From positions 1,116,001 to 1,180,000 of the forward strand of contig NC_079490.1 in the NCBI RefSeq assembly GCF_020520425.1: a DNA stretch of 64,000 bases, given 5' to 3'. Origin of the DNA: Spinacia oleracea. Its lineage: Eukaryota > Streptophyta > Magnoliopsida > Caryophyllales > Amaranthaceae. This document shows, one piece after another, positions 44,244 to 55,452 of the stretch (position 1 is the stretch's first letter; each line of letters opens with the position of its first letter). A program made the translations under genes and the position numbers. Below the pieces are notes generated by a model. It saw only the letters and a program-made list of their open reading frames with translations. It ran no database searches and was not told where the DNA came from.

Positions 44244-44422
44244 TTTTTGGGCGTTAGCACCCGATTCACTCTCAGAGCTAATTCAGATTCGGGGCGGGCT
44301 ATGGGTGGTTAGGTTACAGTCCCCTCCCAATTGTTGTTGCGAGGGATCGAACAGACGAACACGAGATCTCCCTACCAAGTTCAGCCTCAATCAACACTGA
44401 ACCAACAAGCAACTGGTAGATC
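44244..44422 (-). mobile_element. tRNA-derived SINE, copy 2
   Basis: Same family as 1050-1226. On the minus strand: A box TGGTTCAGTG, B box GTTCGATCCC, then ~100 bp of unique body and an A tail. The TSD is CTCAACTAGTTT (44232-44243) versus CTCAATTAGTTT (44423-44434), one mismatch in 12 bp. Confidence 0.87.
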
Positions 44423-44434
44423 TCTCAATTAGTT

Positions 44435-45124
44435 TATAAGCCCGTGCAATAATTTTAAAGTACTTTCTCATATTTGTTAACATATTGCTTCAAAATTGCT
44501 TGTAACACTTAGGTGGAGGTGAGTAGGACTACCAGGTCGATTCATTGATCGGTTACATGTCGTTTTTAATCGGTTCGAATATAATTGGATAATGTCTTTG
44601 TGCGGGATCTTTGAGCACATCGGATTGAATGTGAGATCTTTATTCCTGGTCGCTTCGACATTTATCAGATGTCAGTCGAATCAGGTCAATTGTTTATAGC
44701 CATATATGGAACCATAAATATCGAACAGTTCCACCATGATAGCGAGGTAATACTGGAATTTCGGATGGTGTCATGTGGTATTGTGTTGTTTTTTAAAGGA
44801 TTTGGTGAACCACTTCCAGCGTGTGGGCCATTTGTTGGCCACGTGGTGGTGGCCCTGGTGGTGGTCCTGGTGGCAGCGATTCTAGTGACGTCATTTTCAT
44901 GTTAAGTTGTGAACCGTTTTAAGTAAAACCGGGAAATAACAATGCTCCAAAATGAAGAGAGCGAGACAATTCAAGTAAATTGTCTCGATTAGCTTGTTGA
45001 TTTGAAAACAACTCCTTATTTGATTACTCCATATCAACTACGTACTCTTTTTTTTTAGCTAACACACAATAAAATAACGAAAATTCTAACACGTAAACTA
45101 ATTCAAATGATTGTCCTAACGTGG
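44435..45124. other. Intergenic, no gene recognised
   Basis: A 78-codon open frame near 44669-44905 lacks recognisable domains and has no splice or homology support. I treat it as chance. Confidence 0.4.
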
Positions 45125-45126
45125 TA

Positions 45127-45409
45127 CTCCCTCTGTATTTATTTAAGGGATACACTTGTCTTTTCCGGACGTATTTATTTAAGAGATACACTTGTCATTT
45201 TTAGTAATTTATCAACCCCATCATATAATTAAATACTCTATCTACACCCCACCCCAACTCCACACCCCCTAAAATGACATGGTCCCCACTCATTTTACTT
45301 ATTAAAATATCTAGCTAACCCCACTTGTTTTATTACTTTACTTCATTCAATTCTTCTTCTTAATATCCGTGTCCGGCCAAGTGTATCCCTTAAATAAATA
45401 CGGATGGAG
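45127..45409. mobile_element. Stowaway MITE
   Basis: A 283-bp element, CTCCCTCTGTATTTATTTAA ... TTAAATAAATACGGATGGAG, with TA duplications (45125-45126; 45410-45411). The subterminal 'gggatacacttgtc' is repeated internally at about 45185. Confidence 0.9.
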
Positions 45410-46001
45410 TATCTCTATACCTTTGATTCAGGGCCCATTTATTTTGACGGAAAACAGTTTTTTGAAAAAATGATTGATACTCGTATTGCACTGGGCATAA
45501 GGGTGGATACGAAATGAACTATCCGTGAACCGTTCGGAATCGACTCGGTTTTCTGCGAATCTCTCAATCGAGCCGATCTTGAACTCGAAATATAATTCGA
45601 ACTCGAACTCGAACTCGAACTTGATATACAAATAGTTAGATTTATTAATGTTCGACTCGAGTCGGCTCGTGGTCACCCAGTGGTAAGAGGAGTCACTACG
45701 CAACACATACCCCATTTTGGTGACAGCTGTCACCAATTAATGGGCTTGCTTAGATGGTTCCAAACTAGTAATATCCAAGGCCCATCACAAAATTTAATAC
45801 TTCAATAGTGTTTTCTAATAAATACAAAAATCTTGAATTAGACTGCAGTTCACTATTTCGTACCCAATCATAAGTAAATGCCAGAGTAAATAGTACTCGA
45901 ACCAATAAGTGTCCAACAAATTGCCAGCAACAGCCATAAAGTAAATAACAATAATTAGGGTTCCAACTAATTATTTGTAAAATGTTTGACTTTGTTCAAA
46001 A

Positions 46002-46070
46002 TAGTAATAATAATAATAATAAATAATAATAATATTATTATTATTATTTATTATTATTATTATTATTATT
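46002..46070. repeat. AAT/ATT microsatellite beside the truncated LINE
   Basis: (AAT)n switches to (ATT)n at about 46033, producing a near-perfect inverted repeat, and directly abuts the 3' end of the truncated LINE copy. Another short ATT run lies on its other side (46213-46224). Confidence 0.9.
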
Positions 46071-46213
46071 GTGGGAAACCACCAAAACGTTACAAGCTTA
46101 ACAAGCTACAAAGATCAAGTAAACTACAAGAAGTTGGTGGGGAGCCGAGATACAATTTGGGCCCCCACTCCTCTAGCTATGGCGAACCCTATCCTGCTGA
46201 AAATGTGGCAGCT
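46071..46213 (-). mobile_element. 5'-truncated copy of the RLE LINE
   Basis: Reverse complement of 43040-43182: it covers the last ~30 codons of the ORF, the stop and the 3'UTR with only a few differences. Its 3' end meets (AAT)n and its truncated 5' end meets (TAA)n. This is an independent insertion in the opposite orientation. Confidence 0.93.
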
Positions 46214-46228
46214 TATTATTATTATAAT

Positions 46229-46495
46229 TTTTTCGTTACTTAAATATTGTACCATGATTGACCTTTACTCCTAAAAAACATTAGTTTGACTCTTAATATC
46301 TTAAAGTATGTACGGAGTAGAAGTTATAATTATAAAAAGTTGATATTTAGAAATATATAGTGATACTAATTTAACATGGTCTCATATAAGTTATAACTAC
46401 AACTTTTTTTTACGTATTAATCACAAAAAATGGCTAAAGTCGCAATGTGAATAGTATAAAAATAAAAATGGTGCAGTATTTAAGGAACGGAGAAA
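46229..46495. mobile_element. Degenerate Stowaway-like MITE
   Basis: The ends 'cgttacttaaatattgtacca' and 'tggtgcagtatttaaggaacg' form an imperfect inverted pair. The interior is related to the remnants near 20566 and 2517. TA flanks are not clean. Confidence 0.5.
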
Positions 46496-46879
46496 ATAAT
46501 AATTATAATAATAAATGGTCAGATTTTTATGATAGCCACATCTAAGAGATGATCATAGAGTAATGTGGAAAATGACATTATACCCACATTTAATTAGTTA
46601 TCGAACTAATATCAATTTTCAACCACTTAGTCTATGGTATCTATCAATTGGGAATGGACATTGATAAATTTTTCTAGGCTGAAATACGAGTCTATGTTAA
46701 AGAGAATGACCATATACAGATGCACAATCCAAAATCTCTTAATTCCATCTCATTCGTTATTGTGGGATAATATCGTAATATACCCTCACCTCCTGTACTC
46801 CTCTCGTCATATGAGGGTTATTTATGTGATCACAATAACAAATATTAAGCCTATTTTAGTGACTTTTTGGTTAATCGAA

Positions 46880-47150
46880 TTTCGTTTACATTAGAGCTCA
46901 TCAAAATTAGCGGGTTTTGGGCAAAAATTTCGGCCCGAATTTCATTTACATTAGAGCTGATCATCATGGGCTCGACCCATTTTTTTTAATTTTTTTTTCC
47001 CGTGTTTTGGACAATGTAAAACAACAATTTTAGTAATAAATTTGGTCCGACCCGAAAATTCACTAATTTTGACCCAAAAAAACAGATTTTGGACACACAA
47101 AATTAGGCCGAAGCCTGGCTTGACCCGAACCCGACCCGCCATCATATTAC
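46880..47150. repeat. Degenerate GC-rich MITE remnant with a 30-bp duplication
   Basis: 'gaatttcRtttacattagag' occurs at about 46877 and 46937, followed by 'gggctcgaccca' and later 'ttgacccgaacccgaccc', typical of decayed hAT MITEs in this window. It ends about 260 bp upstream of the TOP6B ATG, so it may lie in that promoter. Confidence 0.45.
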
Positions 47151-47407
47151 TTCAAAACTATTGTTGGTTGCCGCTAAAATATTCAACACATTTTTCAAAG
47201 GCATTTGATATTTGGCGGGAAATAACAACTAACCGCCTCTTCAACCGTCCGATATGTGATCTTCAATCAAGATTATCATTTTACTGTACACTCGTCCACA
47301 CTGGATCCCTTTCTTTTCCCTCTTTTCTCCCAAAACCCTAATTTCCGAAAAAATTGAAGAATTTTATGCAATCAAATTCCTAAAAGTTAGTGAGAGAATT
47401 AGCTTTA

Positions 47408-50400
47408 ATGGAGTCTGGAGATGGAAGTGATAGCTCAATTGAGCCGAAAAAGGGGAAAGCTAAGAAAACTCCCAGAAAACCTAAAGAAAGTGTTCTCAAG
47501 CAAAGTAAGTTGAATACCCTTCTCCCCTTTGTTATCGTACTTTTGGGATTTTATTAGGGTTTGGGTTGATGATTTTTTGAATTTTGTTGGGGGGTTGGCA
47601 GAATCACCAGCTGAATTTTTTGCGGAGAATAAGAATATTGCGGGATTTGACAATGTAAGTTCCAAGCTCAATCCTTTTAACTATGTAGTGATTTTTTCTT
47701 CCTCGTTTGCGTGAATTTTGATGAACTTTTGACCTAGGAATTTATGTTTTGTCACCCTTGTAAGAAATGAATACGATCTCGCTTGAACTATATGATTTGT
47801 ATGATTTTCTTGATGTTTGGGTGGACCTGCAATTCACAGTTACAGTTTGTTTGTAATCCTAGCTATAACATCTTGTAAAATAGGCAGTTAATTTCTCTAT
47901 TATGAAATAGGGATACCAATATTTATTTCTTATAGGTCCTATATCACTCGAATTGTGTTGAAGTATGGCCTTTTTCTACCGTGCATTCACTGTGATTTTT
48001 ACCAATAATGGAAATTTGAGGGGAAGTTGAGGTGTGTTAGTAGGTTGTAGTGGGAAGAAATGCGGGTGATATAAATTCTAGAACTTCATGTTGTGATACT
48101 GTTCTTTTGCAGCCTGGTAAGTCCCTGTATACTACCGTGAGAGAGTTGGTGGAAAATGCTCTCGATTCTGCTGAGTCTATATCAGAGCTTCCTGTTGTGG
48201 AGGTCACAATGTAAGTGGTTTCATTCTATGATTATGGCGTGTATGTAAAGTTGGCATTGTCCAAATCTGTTGATAAGCTTGGTGTTTGATCAAGTTGTTT
48301 TTAATTTAGCATCTAATTTCGTGATTTTACCAACTGTTGTTATTGCAGTGAAGAGATAGGTAAAAGCAAGTTTAACGCCATGATTGGTCTCATTGACCGG
48401 GAGCGAGTTGATCAGGAATTATATGATGATTTCGAAACAGTTAAGGCTCGTGAGGTACGTGAACTTCCAGTGTCCTTTCAAATGCAAGTATTAAGTCAAG
48501 CATGATTACTCTAGTAGTAGACTAGTAGTTATAGAATATTTTCCATGTCCGTAGCTAGGTTAACTCGTGGCTTATTCTTGAGTGTTCTCTTCACATATTA
48601 ATTTGGTTAGACTGTTGTCCTAATAAAATGTGTCACTTGGGAAGGTCCTAGCATTTCAATCAATCAAGTCTCTAATGCCTGAATGGTTACTGATTTCTAG
48701 GACTTGAGAGCTATGTTTGTTTCGAAGAAAATGTGAATCAAGTTGTTGAATTCTTAATTTTACTTGTAATATTTGTTGTCCAAAATAGAAACGCCTGGCA
48801 AAGGAAGCCCGTGAACAGGAAATCCACGCAAAAAATGCAGCTTCGGGGAAGAAAGTAAAAGAGACTGCTGCGAAGGCTGGCAAAGGCCGTGGGGAAGCCT
48901 CGTTTTTCAGAGTGACTTGTAAGGTGCTTAATGTCTCAACCTTTGTCTCCTTAGTAGAGTTTCTGCTACTTATATAAGTCCGTCCGGCTCTATTGTTGAT
49001 GAGAAATATTTCACCCAATGCAGGACAATGGAAAAGGAATGGCACATGATGACATACCTAATATGTTTGGGAGAGGTGAGGTGTAATATGCTTAAATTTG
49101 AAAGGAGTACACTTCATTTCCTTGCTTTTTCTTTATTGTTAATTTGTTTTCTTTTATTTTTAAATGCAGTTCTATCTGGAACGAAATACGGACTGAAACA
49201 AACACGTGGAAAGTTCGGTTTGGGGGCTAAGATGGTAAGTGTACTCTTCGGCTGTTGCAAAAACTTTGTAACTCTTTTGTTGTATAATTTTTGTTTCACT
49301 GGATAGCAGTATAAGTGGCAGGTCTCCGTCTTTAAGCTATAAGATTTTCCATGCTATAATATGAGTTGTATCAGGCTTATATGATTCTTATTAAACTTAT
49401 GTAGGCTTTGATTTGGTCCAAGATGAGTACCGGACTACCAATAGAGATATCATCAGGAATGAAAGGCCAAAGTTTACTATCATTCTGCCGGCTGGATATT
49501 GACATTCATCGGTATTATTAAAATTGAAAGAACTTTTGGGTTTATGCTTGTATTTCCAATGCTTGATAGGTTTATGCTTGACATAGTTCTACTGATATGC
49601 TAGTGTTTTTATTGCTCCCTTGGAATACAAAGTAATTTTTATCATTTATGTAATTTTTTTTTTTCTAGGAATATTCCACACATTCACTTACATGAAAAGC
49701 GTGAAAACAAGGACCGTTGGCATGGAGCTGAAATTCAAGTTGTCATTGAGGGAAACTGGACTACCTACCGGGTATTTGTTACTATTGTCATTTGATCTTT
49801 ATCCAGGCATAGTTGTTTCTGCTTTGCCTATTTGCCCTTTAGTTACTAGCACTTGAAATTCCTGATATTTTCTAATAACTGGTACCATGTTCATGCAGTC
49901 TAAGATATTGCATTACATGCGTCAGATGGCTGTCATCACACCTTATGCTCAATTCGTCTTCAAATTTGTCTCAGAAACACCTGAGTATGTTGTCCCCTTT
50001 TCTTTAGTTTTCTGCATTCTTCTCTTGCCACATTGGGGATGTCTCAATGCATCAGAACTCTTACTTTTCCCCAGAGTAGATCTAATTCACTGAGTATGTT
50101 GTCTTCTAGGCATTGGCTAATCTTTTTTTCTTTTGATACAGTAAAAATATGACGATAGGATTTGCACGAAGAACTGACGTAATGCCTCCGGTACCCATGG
50201 AGACAAAGTACCATCCATCTGCTGTTGATCTATTACTTATTAAGCGGCTTATTGGGGAAACTTCAAAGCAGAATTTGTTACAATTTCTTCAACATGAGTT
50301 TGTGAATATAGGAAAACCTCACGCTGAGCGTCTGATTGGTAAGAGATTATTAATGTAACTCACAGAATGATGTATAAAGTACCTTGTAAGTAAAATGAAA

Positions 50401-53400
50401 ACCAATGTTAAATTTGGGAAGTCGACAGAATTTTGAGATGAGACTAAGTGATTTTACATTGAGGTTGTGTTGTACTTGTGATTCTCCTATCATTGGATGG
50501 CTATCCTAACCTTGTCCATTCTGTTCTCGCTAGACACTAACAATTATAGGACAGAAAGAACTGTTGTAACAAAGGCTTTGTTTTTGTGGTTACTTACAGA
50601 AACATAAGTTTTATGATTCCATTTTGTGAAACTACCTTTTGCTATCATCTCTGTACGGACAGGTGCCAATTTTTTTGTCTTTTATCATAGTGCTATAAGA
50701 GATGGTTCATTTGCATAGAATTGATGTATTTTGTTTTGGATATCTGCTAGCCTATACAAGTTTTCAAATGTAGACACTGAGATGGATCCTTTATGATGTT
50801 GATTGTGTATTTACAGGAGAAATGGGCACAGATTTTACCCCAAAAATGGCTGTAAAATCACTTACTTCACAACAACTAGTTCGCATACATCAGTTGTTTC
50901 GTCAGGCTAAATTCGGTGATCCTAGTGGTGATGTAAGCACACTTAATTACTATAAATCATCAATTTGCACTGGTATACATGCTCATTTTTATAGCAACTT
51001 AAAATGGCTTGTTAACTATTTGCACTTTTGCAGTGTCTCAGCCCTGCAGGGGAGTACAATCTTCGTTTAGGAATTATAAAAGAGTTGCATCCCGACATGG
51101 TTGCTACTTACTCAGGCAGGTTCGTACCAACTTTTGAGAACTAATTAAGTTTTCTTCTTTACTTGACATCCTGCTGGAACAACCTGTTTTAGGACAAAAA
51201 TATTGTGTCAATTTCCATATTGCTATTTCATATCAACCTTTTCTGTGAAAATAAATCCGCTGTATGTCATTCTGTGCAGTGCTCAAGTATTTGAAGGCCA
51301 CCCTTTCCTTGTGGAGGCTGGAGTCAGTGTTGGTGGCAAAGATGTTAAACAAGTAAGTAGTTGCTATTGCTTTGTTGTCATTGTTGATCTTGACCATTGA
51401 GGTAGAGCATTGATGTCAATAATTGAGGAACGAAAAGGTTGGGATGTAGTCTCTCAAAACAGAAAAAAGGAAGGAATGAAGTGAAAAGCACTGCTATGAG
51501 ACTGTTTTTCATCTTAAAGATTTACACGAAAGGATTCATTTTGTTATCATGAAAGTGTTTGGTTATTAAAACTTCACGGTATTGGCCAGGTCCAAAAAGT
51601 CCTAGGCCTTGTAGCATTTTGATGCTGTATTTAACGCCAGGGGCGGATCTTAGTTAGTATTGGGGTGGGCCCGGCCCCTCGGACGGAAAATTTTGTAGTG
51701 TATTTTTAGTTACGGCCCCCCCTAAATTTGTGTATAATTGTATAATTACATAGTATATTGCTTAATTTTTTTTCCTACCGTCCCCCTTCGTAAAACTGTT
51801 CAAGATCCGCCAGTACCGCCACTGTTTGATGTAAACACGTTCCTGTTCAGGAGTGAATACTGTCACTTGCTATATTGGCATCTGTTGTTAAAGGATATCC
51901 AAATTGGTCAATTTGTGAATGACATTTTCTTTCATCTTTAGTCTGATACGTCTATTTCCTGCTTTACAATAGGGTTTAAACATTTTCCGGTTTGCCAACC
52001 GAATTCCACTTCTCTTTGAGCAAGGTGCTGATGTTGTCACAAGAACAGCTATGAAGAGGATCAAGTAAATGCCTTTTATTTGTCCCCTTATACTTGCTTC
52101 TCTTGGTTGGTACTTGAAATTATATTGTGGAAGAAGATATCTCACTGAAGACATATTTGACAGTTGGGGCAGTTACAAGATCAACCAGAATCAGGACAAA
52201 ATTGGAGTCTTTGTCAGCATTGTTAGCACTAAAATCCCTTTCAAAGGAACTGGAAAGGAATACATTGGTGATGATATTAGTGAGATAGCCGCGGCAGTCA
52301 AGGTGAGTCTTTTTATTTATTTTTTCTTATATTTTAATTTTCCTTGTGAAGTTCCATTTTGGTTAAACACTGGTTCTCAGCTAATGGTGTCTTTGCAGTC
52401 TGCTATTCAACAATGTTGTATCCAGTTGAAGTCCAAAATAGTGAAGAGAATTCAGGCTAGGGAACAGCAGGAAAGAAAGCGAAATATGAGCAAGTTAATA
52501 GCCTGGTTTTATATCCCTAATCTAGAACTTAATTTTTCTGTTAGGCTCCGTTTGGTAGGGTGTAAAACAATTTCATGGAAAACGGTTTTCCCAATTTTAA
52601 TTATTTTACGTTGTTTAGTTTGGCAAGGGATGAAAAACAATTTTCCATAACTCCTTCAAAGTTGGAAAAAACCTTTTTCCCTTTGAAAGGGACGGAAACC
52701 ACTTTTCCACTTTTACTTTTTACCTCCCTCTCCCTTCTTCTCCTCAATCTTCACCATCTTCTCCCATTTTCTTTTAAAGAACCAAACAAAGGAAAACTAT
52801 TTTCAAATTGTGTTTTCCCTTGAAAAATGTTTTACATGAAAAATCATTTTGCACCGAAAACGTTTTACACCAAACCAAACGGAGCCTTAGTCTCGCGCTC
52901 ATTTCTCACCTTCCCTGGCTCTTGCAAATGCTAGATACATTCCCGATGCTGCAAATGCCATCTATGAGGTGCTTAGAGAGGCTGCACAACTGCACGCATC
53001 AAAGAAGAGAAAATATGAAGGCGAAGATGCAGAAATACTGAAGAAGGTGGCAACTCGTGCTTTGACAACAGAAACACTTAAAGAGAAACTCGCTAGACAT
53101 GTTGAGCAGGTAAATTCAGCATGCTCCTTGACTGTATGGCCATATTTCTGAATAATGAATACATCAGACTTGGATATTCTTGAGTCCTATTACCAATTGA
53201 GCAAGAATATTTGTTGTGGATCACATTGAAGTTTGCTTAGATGAGAGATGAAATGAGTTATATTCTGTGTTGTTTAGAGTTGAGAGTCATAACCCTCATT
53301 AGTTCATCCGATGGTCTGCCAATCTCATATTCTCATCTTAACATGATCTTTCAGCATAAAACATATCCTTGTACGCATTCAAAAAGTTGATCCACTGTCT

Positions 53401-54095
53401 CAATCCCTCAAAATTAAGGATATGTAGTGTCTTTATAAATAGACTTTTGTAAATTGTAATAGTTAAACCATTTCTTTCCTCTTCCACTCCCTATTACTTA
53501 ATTCAAGTAGTGGCATATTGAGAAATCTAGTTGTAAACCAATGCTATATTAGGAAAGGTGACAACTTTTTCCTGACATGCTTAATACTTCCTCCATTCTT
53601 AATTACATGACAGAATTTCCCTTTTTAGGGAAATTCATTTTTAGTTGACACAATTCTATTATGGGAAAGTTTTATATGGTAAATTGTCATCTTTACCCTC
53701 ACTTTTAAAGAGGTGAAAGTGATGGTTGGTTGTTGTTGTTGAGGGAGGCACTTCTGTCCTTTAACTTTCTCTTTTACCTCTCCTTAATATATGTGCCAAA
53801 ATCAATTGTGTCATGTAAGTAAGAACGGAGGAAATATGAAGTAGTGTACGTGACTTCAGCTGAAGGGAGTTTATCATGTTGTCATTTTTTTTGTCAACTC
53901 TCTCTTTTCCATTTGGTGAAACTTATATTTCGAAAAATGTTGTTGCAGGTCGACTATGAAATGGCCCTTGAATACGCTACACAAGCCGGAGTTAGCGAAG
54001 AACCTAGAGAAACCTTTCATATACAGTCACTGGAGTCAAAAGGCAACTTCATTGATCTGCATAGTCCTGTTTTTGTTTTCAGACTTTTTCAGTAG
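47408..54095 (+). CDS. TOP6B: DNA topoisomerase VI subunit B
   Basis: TOP6B is the ATPase subunit of the plant type IIB topoisomerase that, with the Spo11-like A subunit, supports endoreduplication and cell growth (known from Arabidopsis RHL3/HYP6/BIN3). Nineteen exons: 47408-47504, 47602-47654, 48113-48210, 48349-48454, 48789-48923, 49024-49075, 49170-49234, 49405-49511, 49669-49771, 49899-49984, 50142-50338, 50817-50932, 51034-51119, 51280-51352, 51973-52064, 52164-52302, 52399-52493, 52935-53109, 53949-54095. They sum to 673 aa in frame, the expected size. GHKL ATPase motifs are visible: ELVENALDSAE (N box), DNGKGM (G1) and GKFGLGAKM (G2). The transducer domain follows, then a Lys-rich plant C-terminus. 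The N-terminus has a basic stretch (KKGKAKKTPRKPKE) that could aid nuclear import. Introns carry three MITEs, none touching a splice site. Confidence 0.96.
51638..51824. mobile_element. hAT-like MITE (dispersed repeat copy 4) in a TOP6B intron
   Basis: A 187-bp element with ends CAGGGGCGG and CCGCCACTG. The flanking octamers TTTAACGC/TTTGATGT differ only by transitions, as expected for an old 8-bp TSD. It is the inverted relative of the repeats at 9123, 13640 and 43497. Confidence 0.6.
52544..52886. mobile_element. Tourist (PIF/Harbinger) MITE in a TOP6B intron
   Basis: A 343-bp element, GGCTCCGTTTGGTAGGGTGT ... ACACCAAACCAAACGGAGCC, with TTA on both sides (52541-52543; 52887-52889). It ends about 48 bp from the exon 18 acceptor. 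Confidence 0.92.
53587..53834. mobile_element. Stowaway MITE in the last TOP6B intron
   Basis: A 248-bp element, CTTCCTCCATTCTTAATTAC ... GTAAGTAAGAACGGAGGAAA, with TA on both sides (53585-53586; 53835-53836). Confidence 0.85.
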
Positions 54096-55300
54096 GATCA
54101 GGTACACCATATACGTTCACATTTTCATTTTTTCAAAGGTAAGATGAAGTGCCCTACCGGGTCGGAACCCCACACGGGTCAACCCACCCGGGTTAGCAGG
54201 CATTTTCATGAATAGTTTCTATTCACACATAGGTGATAGGTTTGTTGTAATCTTTGATAGTTACCTGGGTTGTTATTAACTCCCCATTATGAGAAATAAA
54301 ATCCTGTACAGGCGTTCTATTCTTTTTTCCCCCCTTGGATATGTAAACTGAAACTCTGAGATTTTATGTAACAGTTTGTAACAATGATATAGATAGAAGT
54401 CATAGAACAGATTAACAGTTTGTAAACCGAAACTCTGAATGATTATCTTTGTTTTACGGCTCAAATTTGTCACCCAATTGTAACTAAGGTTTGTGTTGGG
54501 ACTTGAGAGAACTGATGATCACCCTTAGAGGATCTTCAATTTGATTACATTGGACCTTTAGTTAGGGGTTGAAGTTAAATGATTCATTATGTTTTGATTT
54601 TTACAATCTGTCATGCTCATTGAAATCCAAGCATGCAACTCTTGCAACTATTCTTATGCAACTCAATCTTCATAGCAGAATGTCACGTGTTAACATTCTC
54701 CCGATGCTAAGACCCAACTTTTTCATATGAGGAAACTCCCATGAGCATGCGTGCCTTTACTAATGCATGTATTTTGCTGCAAGTTAGTATCATTGCGTGA
54801 TATTTCCTCTAAGCTACTACCGTTATGTTTGATGCTTGTTGCACACATAGGGTAGGCTGGTCTGGATCAAGCCTCGGGGATTGAGGCGTCGTGCGGGCAG
54901 CCAAAAGGCCCGTCCGCGGCAAGAAACATCTATTATGTGAGATTGGATATTTCGTATGGAGTAACTAAAAGATTAAAGATACAATAATAACTAATGTTTA
55001 TTTTTTGTGTCAAAACTTAAAAACTTTTGCATTGCCTGATCTCCGAGAGTGGATTCAAGAGTTCGCTTTTATGACATAAAACAATCAAACTTGCTTCACT
55101 AGACAATTTCCTCAAACACAAGGAAATGGTAGTTTTATTAAAATCAGAACGTGTGCAACAAAAATAAATTCATTTACCCATTTACACATTTACACACCAG
55201 ATTAAAGAATGGAGAACCAAGATTTGTAAGAAAAACAAAAAAAAATAACTGTTACAAACACTTGATTAGCGCACTACCGCGTTTTGTCTTAGCTAGTCGG
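54096..55300. other. TOP6B 3' region and intergenic
   Basis: Contains the TOP6B 3'UTR and about 1 kb of unassigned sequence. The promoter and leader of the next gene are expected at its right edge. No further gene is recognised. Confidence 0.5.
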
Positions 55301-55452
55301 GTGCATTGCAGTGTTCATTGTTCAGGTGAGTTTTCGACTTCCCACTTTCAAATCCCAGATAATTCACACTCAATTACACTCTGAAATCCAATAAAAATTG
55401 AATCTTTTTTACTAAATGGGGTTATATTTTGATTTCAGAACCTTCAAAATCA

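Noticed and set aside
44330-44360. tRNA B-box suggesting a tRNA gene
   Set aside because: No cloverleaf; part of a SINE with TSD and A tail.
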